Made by a program: the position numbers and the translations under genes. This document shows, piece by piece, positions 45,104-54,439 of a stretch of DNA of 64,000 nt (within the stretch, counting starts at the first letter, position 1; each line of letters starts with the position of its first letter). The stretch is from Sphingobium sp. WTD-1 (GTDB lineage Bacteria > Pseudomonadota > Alphaproteobacteria > Sphingomonadales > Sphingomonadaceae), in contig NZ_CP119128.1 in NCBI RefSeq assembly GCF_030128825.1, positions 248,001-312,000 on the forward strand, written 5' to 3'. The notes under the pieces are model-generated. The model was not told the origin of the DNA, searched no databases, and saw only the letters and a list, made by a program, of their open reading frames with translations.

Positions 45104-45151
45104 GCTAACATTGCCACACCCGAGGCACCGATCAAGCTGCGATGCCGGTAT

Positions 45152-45589
45152 TCAAGCACCGAACCGCTCGGCCCACCCTCTCAGCGTGCCTAGATCAGTG
45201 ACGCCAGCCTGGCGCGCGACGACATTGCCATTCTTGAAGGCAAGCAACGCGGGGATCCCCTGGACGCCGTACTCGGATGCGATGTCGGGATTTGCGTCGA
45301 CATCGACCTTGATGAAGCGCGCTTTCGGCTCGATCGAGCGCGCTGCCTGTTCGAAGATCGGCGCCATCGTCCGGCACGGGCCGCACCAGCTCGCCCAGAA
45401 ATCGACGATCACCGGCAGATCCGAATTGCGGATATGCTTGCGCGCTCGCGCAGCGTCGAGAGCGGCAGGGACGCCCTCGAACAGCTTCTGATGACAACGA
45501 CCGCATCTGGCGACCAGCGGCTCACGGTCGGTCGGCACCGCGTTCGTGGCATCGCAGTGGGGGCAGACGACCCCTCGCTTTTCAGCCAT
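45152..45589 (-). CDS. trxC: Thioredoxin 2 (TrxC)
   Basis: A 145-residue thioredoxin with an N-terminal zinc ribbon (CPHC at 9-12, CGRC at 29-32) and the redox site DFWASWCGPCRTMAPIFEQA, followed by the cis-Pro loop VQGIPALLAFKNG. This is the zinc-containing TrxC class, induced by oxidants in E. coli. A thioredoxin gene (trxGI) is part of the enterobacterial stress-tolerance locus. It lies 60 bp after the clpB gene's neighbour region on the same strand and would be transcribed downstream-independent of clpB. Confidence 0.93.
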   Translation of the reverse strand: MAEKRGVVCPHCDATNAVPTDREPLVARCGRCHQKLFEGVPAALDAARARKHIRNSDLPVIVDFWASWCGPCRTMAPIFEQAARSIEPKARFIKVDVDANPDIASEYGVQGIPALLAFKNGNVVARQAGVTDLGTLRGWAERFGA

Positions 45590-45649
45590 CGATAAATCCT
45601 CGTTCGCTGCAGGTCCTCGCGGCAGCGGATCGCCGCCGCGAAGTGCCTT

Positions 45650-48259
45650 TCAATCAGCCTGCCCTTCGGCGGGCCCCTTCATCCGGATCGTGAATGCCAG
45701 TTCGCCGTCCCCTTCATCAATGGTGACAGTGGAGCCATCCGGGACCTCGCCCCGCAGGAGGAGGTCCGCCAAAGGATCCTGAAGATACCGCTGTATTGCG
45801 CGCTTAAGCGGACGTGCGCCGTAGACCGGGTCATACCCCACGCGGCCGAGCCAGGCACGCGCGCGCTCGGTGAGGTCAAGGATGATCTTCCGATCCTGGA
45901 GGAGGTTCTGGACGCGCGAGACCTGAATGTCGACGATCGGACCCATGTCGGCCTGGCCGAGGCGGTGGAACAGAATGATCTCATCGAGCCGGTTGAGGAA
46001 TTCCGGCCGGAAATGCGCGCGCACCACCTCCATCACCTGCGGCTCGACGCTCTCGACCGTCTCCCCTTCCGCCAGGTTGGATAGGTACTGGCTACCGAGA
46101 TTGGACGTGAGGATGATCAGCGTGTTCTTGAAATCGACCGTGCGGCCCTGTCCGTCCGTCAGCCGGCCGTCGTCGAGCACCTGCAGGAGCACGTTGAAGA
46201 CGTCGTTGTGCGCCTTTTCCACCTCGTCGAAGAGGATCACCTGATAGGGCCGCCGCCGCACCGCCTCAGTCAACACGCCGCCTTCCTCATAGCCGACATA
46301 GCCCGGCGGGGCGCCGATAAGCCGCGCGACCGAGTGCTTCTCCATGAACTCCGACATGTCGATTCGGACCATCGCGCTGTCGTCGTCGAACAGGAAGCCC
46401 GCGAGCGCCTTGGTGAGCTCGGTCTTGCCGACGCCGGTCGGGCCGAGGAACAGGAACGAGCCCATCGGCCGGTCCGGATCCTGCAGGCCCGCGCGGGCAC
46501 GGCGGATGGCGCGGCTGACCGCCGTGACCGCCTGCCGCTGGCCGATGACCCGCTTGCCGAGCGCCTCCTCCATATGGAGCAACTTTTCGCGCTCGCCTTC
46601 GAGCATCTTGTCCACCGGGATGCCCGTCCAGCGCGAGACGACCGCCGCGATGTCCTGGGCGGTGACCTCCTCGCGCAGCATCGCGCCCTGGCTCGCCGTC
46701 TGAGCGTCGGCCAGCTGCTTCTCCAAACCCGGTATGACGCCATAGCTCAGCTCGCCAGCGCGGGCGAGGTCGCCGCGTCGCTGCGCCTGGTCAAGCTCGA
46801 GGCGAGCCTGGTCGAGCTGCTCCTTGAGCTTGGCCTCGGCCTGGATCTTCTCCCGCTCCGCCTGCCAGCGCTGTGTAAGTTCCGCGGACTGCTGCTCAAG
46901 CTGCGCGAGATCATGCTCGAGGTGCGTCAGGCGATCCCTGGATGCGGCATCCGACTCCTTTCTGAGCGCTTCCCGCTCGATCTTCAGCTGGATGATGCGC
47001 CGGTCAAGCGTCTCGATCTCTTCCGGCTTGGATTCGACCTCCATGCGGATCCGGCTTGCCGCCTCATCCATCAGGTCGATCGCCTTGTCGGGCAGGAACC
47101 GGTCGGTGATGTAGCGGTTGGAGAGCGTCGCCGCCGCGACGATCGCCCCATCCGTGATCCGCACGCCGTGGTGCAGCTCGTACTTTTCCTTGAGACCCCG
47201 GAGGATGGAGATCGTGTCCTCCACCGTCGGCTCGCCGACGAACACTGGCTGGAACCGGCGCTGGAGCGCCGCGTCTTTCTCGACATACTTACGGTATTCG
47301 TCGAGCGTGGTCGCGCCGATACAGTGCAGCTCGCCGCGGGCAAGCGCGGGCTTCAAGAGGTTGCCCGCATCCATCGCGCCTTCCGTCTTACCTGCGCCGA
47401 TCAGCGTGTGCATCTCGTCTATGAAGAGGATGATGTTGCCCTCGGCCCCCTTCACTTCGTCGAGCACGCCCTTGAGACGCTCCTCGAACTCGCCGCGATA
47501 TTTCGCGCCGGCGATGAGCGCCCCCATGTCGAGCGCCATCAGCTTGCGATCCTTGAGCGTGTCGGGAACGTCGCCATTGGCGATGCGGAGCGCCAACCCT
47601 TCCACGATCGCGGTCTTACCAACGCCGGGATCGCCGATGAGCACGGGATTGTTCTTGGTCCGACGCGCCAGAATCTGAACCGTGCGTCGGATCTCCTCGT
47701 CCCGGCCGATCACCGGATCGAGCTTCCCGTCCCTCGCGGCCTGGGTGAGGTCGCGGGCGAATTTCTTCAGCGCATCGTAGCGATCCTCGGCGCTTGCCGT
47801 GTCCGCGGCGCGCCCGCCGCGAAGCTGGTTGATCGCTTCGTTCAGCGCCTCGGGCTTCACGCCCGCTCGCGCCAGAGCCTTGCCAGCCGCCGCGCCTGTC
47901 GCGAGGGTGAGCGCCAGCAGTAGCCGTTCGACCGTCACATAGCTGTCCCCGGACTTCTGGGCGATCTGCTCGGCTTGATCGAGGAGCCGGACGGCATCGT
48001 TGTCGAGTCCGGGAGGCTGGGACGCCCCGCTTCCGGTGACTGAAGGCAGCTTGGCAAGCGCAGCGTCCACTTCGCTAGCCGCCAGATCCGGATTGCCGCC
48101 GGCAGCGCGAATCAGGCCGGCTGCCATGCCCTGCTCGTCCTCGAGCAGGGCTTTGAGAATATGCTCCGTCGTGATGCGCTGATGATTAAGTCTTATCGCC
48201 ACGGTCTGCGCGGCCTGAAGAAAGCCCTTTGCGCGGTCCGTATATTTCTCAAGGTTCAT
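45650..48259 (-). CDS. clpB: ATP-dependent disaggregase ClpB (Hsp100)
   Basis: An 869-residue protein of normal ClpB length. It contains the N-domain ([20 protein letters not shown]), the first AAA+ module with Walker [16 protein letters not shown] and Walker [16 protein letters not shown], and the M-domain coiled coil (residues about 400-525, with [20 protein letters not shown]). The second AAA+ module has [20 protein letters not shown]. With DnaK and Hsp20 it resolves aggregates. Its N-terminus and M-domain match ClpB, not the longer ClpK/ClpG typical of tLST islands. The ATG overlaps the end of a degP remnant (ATGA), so translation may be coupled to it. Confidence 0.96.
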   Translation of the reverse strand: MNLEKYTDRAKGFLQAAQTVAIRLNHQRITTEHILKALLEDEQGMAAGLIRAAGGNPDLAASEVDAALAKLPSVTGSGASQPPGLDNDAVRLLDQAEQIAQKSGDSYVTVERLLLALTLATGAAAGKALARAGVKPEALNEAINQLRGGRAADTASAEDRYDALKKFARDLTQAARDGKLDPVIGRDEEIRRTVQILARRTKNNPVLIGDPGVGKTAIVEGLALRIANGDVPDTLKDRKLMALDMGALIAGAKYRGEFEERLKGVLDEVKGAEGNIILFIDEMHTLIGAGKTEGAMDAGNLLKPALARGELHCIGATTLDEYRKYVEKDAALQRRFQPVFVGEPTVEDTISILRGLKEKYELHHGVRITDGAIVAAATLSNRYITDRFLPDKAIDLMDEAASRIRMEVESKPEEIETLDRRIIQLKIEREALRKESDAASRDRLTHLEHDLAQLEQQSAELTQRWQAEREKIQAEAKLKEQLDQARLELDQAQRRGDLARAGELSYGVIPGLEKQLADAQTASQGAMLREEVTAQDIAAVVSRWTGIPVDKMLEGEREKLLHMEEALGKRVIGQRQAVTAVSRAIRRARAGLQDPDRPMGSFLFLGPTGVGKTELTKALAGFLFDDDSAMVRIDMSEFMEKHSVARLIGAPPGYVGYEEGGVLTEAVRRRPYQVILFDEVEKAHNDVFNVLLQVLDDGRLTDGQGRTVDFKNTLIILTSNLGSQYLSNLAEGETVESVEPQVMEVVRAHFRPEFLNRLDEIILFHRLGQADMGPIVDIQVSRVQNLLQDRKIILDLTERARAWLGRVGYDPVYGARPLKRAIQRYLQDPLADLLLRGEVPDGSTVTIDEGDGELAFTIRMKGPAEGQAD

Positions 48260-48896
48260 TCGAATTCCTCTCGTTCAACAGCCGGAGTCGACAAGTGGCG
48301 GCCGATCCCGGCCATCACCGTGCCGCCAAGGCCATAGGGATTCCCGATTGCGAGGACCCAGTCGCCGGTGCGCGCGCCCGGCGAGTTACCAAAGCGCACA
48401 AAGGGCAAGTTATTAGCCTCGACTTTGAGGACAACAAGGTCTGAGGCTTCGTCACGCCCGACCACGCGAGCTGGATATTCCTTCCCGCCGGTCAGCGTGA
48501 CCTTGATCGCTTGGACCTGCACGCCCGAGCCGCGACCCGCGACGACGTGGTTGTTCGTGACGACGTAGCCATCTGTCGAAATGAGGAATCCGGATCCGCG
48601 CGACGTGGCATTAAGGGGAGCGGGCGGCCGGCCCAGTCCCGGAAAGGGAAACAGGCCGCCGAACGGAAGGCCGCCCGGAAAGTCGGGCATTCTCCGCACC
48701 CTTACACGCGACGTTGTCGAGCTGTTCACCACAGCCGGGGAGAGACGGGCGGCAAGATCGGCGAAGCTCGGGGGCGCGCCACGGGCCGACTCCAGGCGAC
48801 CGGAACCGTCCGCATTCAGCGGTGCCGTCGGGCGTGACTACGCGTATCGCAAGCGACTGCCAGCAGCAACGCGGGAACGAAAACGAGCCTCCGCAT
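48256..48896 (-). pseudogene. DegP/HtrA-type protease remnant, frameshifted and truncated
   Basis: From ATG 48896 the frame encodes a signal peptide (MRRLVFVPALLLAVACDTRS). Around 48830 the reading must change frame to continue as LESARGAPPSFADLAARLSP, AVVNSSTTSRVRV and the HtrA core with catalytic His (YVVTNNHVVAG) and Asp (EASDLVVLKVEAN), then GDWVLAIGNPYGLGGTVMAG. The chain then ends in [15 protein letters not shown] where the conserved GNSGGP serine segment and the PDZ domains should follow. Internal deletion plus frameshift leave it without the catalytic serine. The stop overlaps the clpB ATG. A palindrome at 48992 lies about 100 bp upstream. Confidence 0.75.
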
Positions 48897-48991
48897 CCAG
48901 GATCTCCCGTCGTTCAGCTCGACCAGCCTTCCGGCGAGCCGATCGAGCACCAAAGACCTGGGCAATCTAAACGTGGCGGCTCGGCGAAACG

Positions 48992-49005
48992 CTGATCTTT
49001 GTCAG
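48992..49005. promoter_or_regulatory. CTGA-N6-TCAG palindrome upstream of degP'-clpB
   Basis: CTGATCTTTGTCAG, perfect half-sites, 96 bp before the ATG of the degP remnant. It is the only candidate control site found for clpB. Confidence 0.62.
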
Positions 49006-49147
49006 TGCTCTGAAGGAGCGGGCTCGCTCCTGCATCTTCTACGCGTTTGCCAGCCTTCGCTCCCATGCCCCTTCGCAAAGAGCTTGCTGCGTCGGCCCTG
49101 CCCGAGAGACGTCGCGAAGCGAGCCGATCCAGCGACAAAGTTCGAAG

Positions 49148-49879
49148 CTATCGGCTCCAGAATAGTTCGGGCTGGCACTTTGCTTTAGCTAAGACGATGC
49201 CGAGCGGCATCTGCGACTCCGCACCCTCTTCCAGAGCCCGTTCGACGACCTTCAGCTTGTCCTGGCCGCTGCCGAAAATAAGCAGTCGCTTTGCCGAGAG
49301 AATGGCGCTCAGCGTCAACGTCACTCTGGGCACCGGCGCCTCGGCCGGAAGCGGCACGGGCCTGATGCCGGCGACGCGCCTCCAGTCAGGATAACGCATC
49401 GCAACGGCAAGGTCCGGTCCCGGGAGGAGCGAGGCAACATGCCCGTCCAGACCGAACCCTAGCCAGACCAGATCCAGCGGCCAAGCCAGGTCCGAAAGCC
49501 TCAGCTCGGCTGCGTCCGCCGCTGCGGCAGGATCATCGAATGGTGGTCTTGCAAGAGGGGTGAGCCGTGCTTGCCCCGCGGCGAAACATCTCTCCAGCAG
49601 ACCATAGTTGGACAGCCGGTCGCCCGGCGGCACGAGGCGGTCGTCGGTGGGGATGATCGTGACCCCACGCCACCCGCTCGCTCGCGGGGCAAGGAATTCG
49701 AACGCGCGCACAGGCGACCGGCCACCTGGAAAGGCGACGAAGGCGGCGCCTTCCGTTTCCAGACGATCGGTGATGATGCCCGACACCTCTCGGACCAGGC
49801 TCTCGGCCAAATGCTCCGGAGTGGCAAACCCATGCCATAGCGGCTCAGGCACACCAAGGACTTCCGGCTCCTCCGGCAC
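49148..49879 (-). CDS. pgl: 6-phosphogluconolactonase
   Basis: A 243-residue DevB-type lactonase of the NagB fold: AFVAFPGGRSPVRAFEFLAP near residue 47, TIIPTDDRLVPPGDRLSNY near 75, LVWLGFGLDGHVASLLPG near 140, with the His of GHVASL. It hydrolyses 6-phosphogluconolactone made by Zwf. The gene is 29 kb from the zwf operon but in the same island, which completes the oxidative pentose-phosphate route. The upstream glycine-zipper gene ends next to its start. Confidence 0.9.
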   Translation of the reverse strand: MPEEPEVLGVPEPLWHGFATPEHLAESLVREVSGIITDRLETEGAAFVAFPGGRSPVRAFEFLAPRASGWRGVTIIPTDDRLVPPGDRLSNYGLLERCFAAGQARLTPLARPPFDDPAAAADAAELRLSDLAWPLDLVWLGFGLDGHVASLLPGPDLAVAMRYPDWRRVAGIRPVPLPAEAPVPRVTLTLSAILSAKRLLIFGSGQDKLKVVERALEEGAESQMPLGIVLAKAKCQPELFWSR

Positions 49880-50488
49880 TTAGCGGCGTCGCCAGTGGCG
49901 CTTGTACCAGTATCGGTGATAGGGATAGGGCCTGTAGATCCAGTGGCCCCCGTACCATACCCAGGGATCATACCACGGCGGCGCCACATAGACGTGCGGA
50001 TAGACGGGTGGCGGATAGAAAGGCTCGGGCGCTGCCTTGACCACGAACCCGGGCGGACAGTCGGGGCTGGCGTTCCTCGCGATGGCGCTGCCCGCGACCG
50101 CGCCTGCACCCGCGCCAAGGACGGTGGCCGGGGCTCTATCGTAGCGACCGGCGAGCCCTGAACCGGCAAGCGCTCCAATCAGCCCGCCGATCACCGCGCC
50201 TGCAGCGATGTTGCTCCGACGGTCCGCTATGCAATTTTCTGCCGCCCACCGTTCGGCTTCGCGGCTGTAGCGATCATCCTCCTCGCGCTCGCGATCCGAC
50301 TGCACGAACCGGCCAGGAGGCGGCTTGTAGCCAGGCGGCGGCGGTACGTTGTACTGCTCGCTGCGGCCTTCGGTTGGGCTTGAAGACGAAGGGGTGGAAG
50401 TTTGCGCAATCGCGGGATTCCCGCAGGCCAGAAGCAATGTCAGGATTGTGGTGCAGCGAACCGGGCTAGCAGGCATTTCAAGGCCCAT
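49880..50488 (-). CDS. Exported glycine-zipper protein with Tyr/Pro-rich tail
   Basis: A 202-residue protein. A signal peptide (PVRCTTILTLLLACGNPAIA) is followed by a charged Pro-rich part, a glycine-zipper hairpin (NIAAGAVIGGLIGALAGSGL and GAGAGAVAGSAIARN), and a C-terminal Pro/Tyr/Trp/His-rich tail (YPHVYVAPPWYDPWVWYGGH). These features fit a cell-envelope structural protein. Start uncertain: 50488 is used because the longer start (50539, GTG) would leave only 12 bp to the palindrome-like site at 50552. It directly precedes pgl. Confidence 0.65.
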   Translation of the reverse strand: MGLEMPASPVRCTTILTLLLACGNPAIAQTSTPSSSSPTEGRSEQYNVPPPPGYKPPPGRFVQSDREREEDDRYSREAERWAAENCIADRRSNIAAGAVIGGLIGALAGSGLAGRYDRAPATVLGAGAGAVAGSAIARNASPDCPPGFVVKAAPEPFYPPPVYPHVYVAPPWYDPWVWYGGHWIYRPYPYHRYWYKRHWRRR

Positions 50489-50551
50489 CCTTGGAGAAGC
50501 CCACCGAGGCGGGATCATCGGCTTCGCTATGCGCAGCACCTCCGTCCGGCA

Positions 50552-50565
50552 CTGATCTAGCTCAC
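50552..50565. promoter_or_regulatory. Near-match CTGA-N6-TCAC upstream of the glycine-zipper gene
   Basis: CTGATCTAGCTCAC differs from the perfect palindrome only at its last base. It is 64-77 bp before the start chosen at 50488 and could control that gene and pgl. Confidence 0.45.
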
Positions 50566-50627
50566 TTCAACAAGCCATTTTCGGTTCGATCGGGAGCCCG
50601 CTTCAGGGTTGCCGGTCCACTTCAAGA

Positions 50628-51479
50628 TCAGCCGATGAGCGCCTCGTGCACCGCTCGGCCCGAATAGGCGACGAGAAGATCGCACGAGCCGGTGAAGTTG
50701 ACGCCGGCATCGCCAGCGACGATCCACACGCCGCCGGGCTCAATCGGCTCCGATCCCACGACCGCTTCGCCCCGGAGGGGTATCAGCCAAACCGGCTCGC
50801 CTCGCCGCGGCGCCAGAATGCCGGTAAAAGCGTCGGCCCAGCGTTCCACCACGAACGGCCCTCCGGCGGCAAGCACCCGCCTGCCCCGCGCCAACTCGAA
50901 TGGGGCGAATGGAGCCTCGTAGGGCGCCGGGCGGGCAGCCTCCACCGCCTCGTCCAGATGGAGCTCGCGATTGCTACCATAGTCATAGAGCCGATAGGTG
51001 ACGTCCACATTCTGCTGGATTTCGATCAGGCTGAGACCGGCGCCTATGGCGTGGATCGTGCCTGCCGGCGCGTACCAGAAGTCACCCGCCCGCGCTGGCT
51101 TCCAGTCGAGCAGGCCGACGATCGAGCCATCCCTGGCCGCGGCGCGCAACCGCTCCCTGGTAACCCATGTCCGCAGTCCCAGCGCGACGCTCGCCCCCGG
51201 CTCGGCCTCGAGGATCTGCCAGGCTTCGCTCTTGCCCCGGGGGAGCCCATACGCCTTCGCGGTAGCGTCGTCAGGATGAACCTGGACCGAGAGCCGTCTG
51301 CTCGTGAACAGGTACTTGACCAGCAGCTCGGGGTCATCAAGCCCGCTTCCCGGCGGCAGCTCGAACCAGATCTCGCCGACGGGCTCCTCACGCGCGGCCA
51401 CGTCATCGAACCAGGGTCCAGTCGACCATCGGCCCCAGGGTTTGGCGACCGTTTTGGTTTCCAATCGTATGACCGGCAT
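50628..51479 (-). CDS. manA: Mannose-6-phosphate isomerase, class I
   Basis: A 283-residue cupin isomerase. The zinc-binding motif SVQVHPDDATAKAYG lies near residue 68, followed by GKSEAWQILEA, the active-site arginine region, and PAGTIHAIGAGLSLIEIQQN near 145. It interconverts fructose-6-phosphate and mannose-6-phosphate. The start at 51479 (MPVIRLETKTVAKPWG) has GAGGAGGGCGAC before it. With the PMM-like HAD protein and manC it completes the route from glycolysis to GDP-mannose. Confidence 0.92.
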   Translation of the reverse strand: MPVIRLETKTVAKPWGRWSTGPWFDDVAAREEPVGEIWFELPPGSGLDDPELLVKYLFTSRRLSVQVHPDDATAKAYGLPRGKSEAWQILEAEPGASVALGLRTWVTRERLRAAARDGSIVGLLDWKPARAGDFWYAPAGTIHAIGAGLSLIEIQQNVDVTYRLYDYGSNRELHLDEAVEAARPAPYEAPFAPFELARGRRVLAAGGPFVVERWADAFTGILAPRRGEPVWLIPLRGEAVVGSEPIEPGGVWIVAGDAGVNFTGSCDLLVAYSGRAVHEALIG

Positions 51480-51965
51480 GTCGCCCTCCTCTTGGATGCT
51501 CGAACGGTCAGGTCGGACATAATGCGGCCCTCCGAGGAGGCATCGCCACCATCGGAAGCATCGATGACGAACATCACTCGCACGGCGTGGGCCCGCCTGC
51601 GAATCCCGCACTCCTCCGCAGCCCGGCAAGACGCGACCGTGAGCGGGAGAGCGCTCCGGCTGGCTGACTCATGTCATTTGCGGTGCGGCGGACCGCGGCA
51701 TTGTCCGCCTCGGCTTCCGTCTATTCCATCGCCGAACCCGTCCGACAATCCGTTCGGCCCGCCCCGGATCCCACCCCGATGCGTTTGGCGAGCGAGGGGC
51801 ATGAACGATCATATAACCGTCCTTCGGCAGTCGGGCTTGAGGAGTGCGGACTTTGCAGGATCGCAAAGTCCGCGCTCCTCGTCCTATGGTCTCAGTAGCT
51901 ATCCACCCGCAGCCACATCGAACCCGCGCGCGCCGGCACTGGCAGTGTTGTCAGATTGCGCTGAC
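51480..51965. other. Intergenic region between manA and yfdX2
   Basis: The 486-bp stretch has no convincing gene. It contains a near-match of the regulatory palindrome, CTGACTCATGTCAT (51664-51677), 185 bp before manA, and a long hairpin at 51839-51880. The rest shows nothing recognisable. Confidence 0.5.
51839..51880 (-). terminator. Long hairpin downstream of yfdX2
   Basis: GAGGAGTGCGGACTTTGC pairs with GCAAAGTCCGCGCTCCTC with a single mismatch across a 6-base loop. It lies 86 bp after the yfdX2 stop on the minus strand. No T-run follows, so it may be a terminator or a processing site. Confidence 0.5.
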
Positions 51966-52874
51966 TCACTTCTTCTGAGCAGGCTGGCTCGATTGAGTTG
52001 CTTTCTTGAAGAAATCGCGAATCTTGTCGAAAATGCTCGTTGCCGCGCCCTTGTTCTTGGTGCCCTCCTCGATCTCGTCGACCGTTTTCAGCAGCTCCTT
52101 CATTTGGTCCTTGGTCGCATAGCCCAACGCCTGACCGAGCCGGAGCTGTTCACGCGCAGTGTTCAGAAGTTGCTTGATTCTCGCCTCATCCCCGGCGCCG
52201 CGCTGGGCATTCGCAGCCAGGTTGCGCGCCTCTTCGATCGCCGCGCTTGCCCGGATGAGCGGGAGCGGGTGGATCACGTCGCGGATCACGATCGTGCCGA
52301 GCGCAGCTTCGAGCGCCGCCTTTGCTGCGTCCAGCTTGCCTTGGGCGATGAGAGCCGCGGCGGCCTTGATCGCGTCCGGGTAGGTCGCGAGCGGGAGATT
52401 ACTGGTCCGAACAACGGTTTCGCTCGCCAGCCCGTCGATGAGATGGCGCGCCTCCTGCAACCGTCCATCTTCGAGCGCCTCCTCGGCCGACTTCCGCAGT
52501 GCCTTCACGGCATCCACAGAACCCAGGACGTCGTAGCTGATCACACTGACATCGACCGGAGCGAGAGCAAGGCTGGGGTTGCGCGCGAGCACGATTTCGA
52601 GCTTGCCGGTGGCGCGCTCGAGCGCGGCGGTCGCGGCCTTGCCGTCCTTGTTGTCGAGCGCGGCAAGCGCATTCTGCGTCTCCTGCAGCGCCGAAACGGC
52701 GTCCTGGAGCAGTTCTGCGCGGTCGACGGGCGGGGCCGGCGTCGCCGCCACCGGGGCGCTGGCCGCCCCGGTGGCGGCATTCGTGGCGGCCTCGTTGTTG
52801 GCGTCCTGCTTGGAACAGCCCGCCGTCAGAATGAGGGCCGAGGCCGCGGTCGCGGCTAAAAAACTGCGTTTCAT
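51966..52874 (-). CDS. yfdX: YfdX-family lipoprotein (paralog 2)
   Basis: The protein has 302 residues. Unlike paralog 1 it begins with a lipoprotein signal (MKRSFLAATAASALILTAG then CSKQD). The YfdX domain is highly similar: LLQDAVSALQETQNALAALD, LERATGKLEIVLARNPSLAL, APVDVSVISYDVLGSVDAV, LASETVVRTSNLPLATYPDA. It ends in a Lys-rich tail. The start at 52874 has GGGGAAG upstream. It follows the DUF5335 gene by 31 bp, probably as one transcript. YfdX1 and YfdX2 pairs are a hallmark of the transmissible stress-tolerance locus. Confidence 0.87.
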   Translation of the reverse strand: MKRSFLAATAASALILTAGCSKQDANNEAATNAATGAASAPVAATPAPPVDRAELLQDAVSALQETQNALAALDNKDGKAATAALERATGKLEIVLARNPSLALAPVDVSVISYDVLGSVDAVKALRKSAEEALEDGRLQEARHLIDGLASETVVRTSNLPLATYPDAIKAAAALIAQGKLDAAKAALEAALGTIVIRDVIHPLPLIRASAAIEEARNLAANAQRGAGDEARIKQLLNTAREQLRLGQALGYATKDQMKELLKTVDEIEEGTKNKGAATSIFDKIRDFFKKATQSSQPAQKK

Positions 52875-52905
52875 GATCTTCCCCTTGGTTGTTGAAGGTA
52901 CGAGT

Positions 52906-53241
52906 TCATTGGTCGGGAGCGGGCAGCGCAAGCGGCCGCCTCAGCTTTACGAGGTGATTCGTCCCGTCGCCATCGATCACGGCGATCGCCGCAACGCCGT
53001 CGCCGCTTTCTTCGACGTAGATCGATTGCGGGTGGCGGATCATGTGATCCAGTCCCTCGAGCGTCACACCCACCAAGTCGTCCTTGTGGTCATAGAAGAT
53101 GCCGGCAATCGGCAGGTATTGCGCCTCGATCTGATCGCCGAGTTCGAGCGAGGCGACCTCAATCTCAGCTCGCAACCCAACCATGCCCCGGGAAACCCGA
53201 TCGAGATACTTTCCCCACTCTGGCTTAGGAACCAGATTCAT
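52906..53241 (-). CDS. DUF5335-family protein
   Basis: A 111-residue soluble protein from ATG 53241, with AAAGGAG 8 bases upstream. The conserved pattern WGKYLDRVSRGMVGLRAEIE, EVASLELGDQIEAQYLPIAG, IFYDHKDDLVGVTLEGLDHM and the closing LRRPLALPAP match the DUF5335 family of small alpha/beta proteins common beside stress genes of alphaproteobacteria. Function unknown. It opens the yfdX2 transcript. Confidence 0.75.
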   Translation of the reverse strand: MNLVPKPEWGKYLDRVSRGMVGLRAEIEVASLELGDQIEAQYLPIAGIFYDHKDDLVGVTLEGLDHMIRHPQSIYVEESGDGVAAIAVIDGDGTNHLVKLRRPLALPAPDQ

Positions 53242-53576
53242 CAGTCGACTCCTTTGAAAAGGCATCGCGGCCCAAGGTTCATAGTCCACAAAAACATCGA
53301 CCGTCCACATTGCGTCGCCGGTCCGCGGAGCACGATTCTGCCAAAGGCCTCTGCTCTTCGAAGGCAGGCGAGTGTTCGAACGCCTTGGTAAAGGCTGGTG
53401 CACGGACTCCCCCGGCGCGGCCCACCCGCCCGAACGCCCAATCTTGAAGCGCCCCGCCGCCTTCCGACTTGGCTGCCACGGGCGGCGGTACTGCGATCTT
53501 TGCCGATGTCCTGATCAATGTGGGCATCAATATTCTCCGGTCGGCCGTGGAATTGCAGGCCCGCGCCCCTGCCGCC
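53242..53576. other. Region without a convincing gene upstream of DUF5335
   Basis: The 335 bp hold open frames on the minus strand that read as low-complexity Arg/Gly-rich sequence without recognisable features or a good ribosome-binding site. The DUF5335-yfdX2 promoter should lie here, but I see no clear -35/-10 or palindrome closer than 53577. Confidence 0.4.
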
Positions 53577-53590
53577 CTGACATAGCTCAG
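53577..53590. promoter_or_regulatory. CTGA-N6-TCAG palindrome upstream of a Crp/Fnr regulator
   Basis: CTGACATAGCTCAG, identical to the copy at 44485. It lies 122 bp before the Crp/Fnr gene at 53712, so that regulator may control itself. Confidence 0.62.
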
Positions 53591-53711
53591 CCTTCTGCCG
53601 GTCAAACTGTGGCACGACTCGGCCATTGAGATTGCCCATCACCGTGACATATGTTACGCGTCGTGACATGTGGAACGGCTCGGCTGCTTATTTGAGAAGG
53701 AGACGCCCGCG

Positions 53712-54353
53712 ATGAATCGCGGGCGAAAGGTCGTTCCTCCGCCTCTAGGAAATGGCTTCAACTCCAAGCTCATCATGTTGAAGGACCGCCAGGAACTCCC
53801 TGCGCGGCCCGAGTCGGATGGCCTCTACTGGATCCTCTCCGGCGCCATCCAAACCAGCATCATCTCCGAGGATGGTCGCCGGTGGATCGGTGGCTTCTAC
53901 CTGCCGGGGGAATTCATTCTGCTCGAACGCGACGAGGTGCGCAGCCAGTTCGCCCAGGCCCTGTGCCCGACCTCGCTCATCATGACGGATCGCAGCGTGC
54001 TTGAGGGCCTGTCGCAGTTCGATCACTTCACATGCGCCACGATCACGACCTGGTTTCTGCGGACCTATCGGATCGCGCTACGCACCGGCTTCCTGCTCGG
54101 GCGGTCGAATGCCACCGAGCGGCTGGCGTTCTTTCTTCTCGATCTCATGCAGAGGCTGGAGGGGCGTCACCACTTCCATCTGCTCATGTCGAGAGCCGAC
54201 ATCGGCGACCATCTCGGGTTAACCAGTGAGACCGTGACCCGTACATTCACTCTGCTGCAACGGCATAACTATGTGCAGGTGAATGGGCGCAACCTGGAAA
54301 TCCTTGATCCTATCGGGCTTGCGCGTCTCGCGGCGGCGGTGGTCACGATCTGA
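53712..54353 (+). CDS. Crp/Fnr-family transcriptional regulator 1
   Basis: A 213-residue protein from ATG 53712 (GAAGGAGA upstream; GTG 53670 gives 14 more residues). The cNMP-binding-type beta-barrel (LYWILSGAIQTSIISEDGRR, WIGGFYLPGEFILLERDEV) is followed by the dimer helix and a C-terminal winged helix with ADIGDHLGLTSETVTRTFTL. The recognition helix reads E-T-V-T-R, the FNR pattern E..SR with Ser changed to Thr, which would fit a TTGA-like half-site with an altered first base. No iron-sulfur cysteine cluster is present. The palindrome at 53577 lies upstream. A Crp/Fnr paralog follows. Confidence 0.88.
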   Translation: MNRGRKVVPPPLGNGFNSKLIMLKDRQELPARPESDGLYWILSGAIQTSIISEDGRRWIGGFYLPGEFILLERDEVRSQFAQALCPTSLIMTDRSVLEGLSQFDHFTCATITTWFLRTYRIALRTGFLLGRSNATERLAFFLLDLMQRLEGRHHFHLLMSRADIGDHLGLTSETVTRTFTLLQRHNYVQVNGRNLEILDPIGLARLAAAVVTI

Positions 54354-54439
54354 CGGCGCCGGGCCCACGCAGCGGCCGTGTGACATGTGGGCCCACCTCT
54401 GCTATAGCGCACTGGCTATGCGGACGGGTCGGACTACGA

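Noticed and set aside
46208..47923. Plus-strand open frame of 571 codons within clpB
   Set aside because: It is the antisense shadow of clpB; the minus strand has a full Hsp100 sequence.
50646..52859. Plus-strand open frame of 737 codons across manA and yfdX2
   Set aside because: It covers two real minus-strand genes and the gap between them; the composition is that of a shadow frame.
53241..53669. Minus-strand frame of 142 codons upstream of DUF5335
   Set aside because: No recognisable feature, poor ribosome-binding site and it crosses the likely promoter region.
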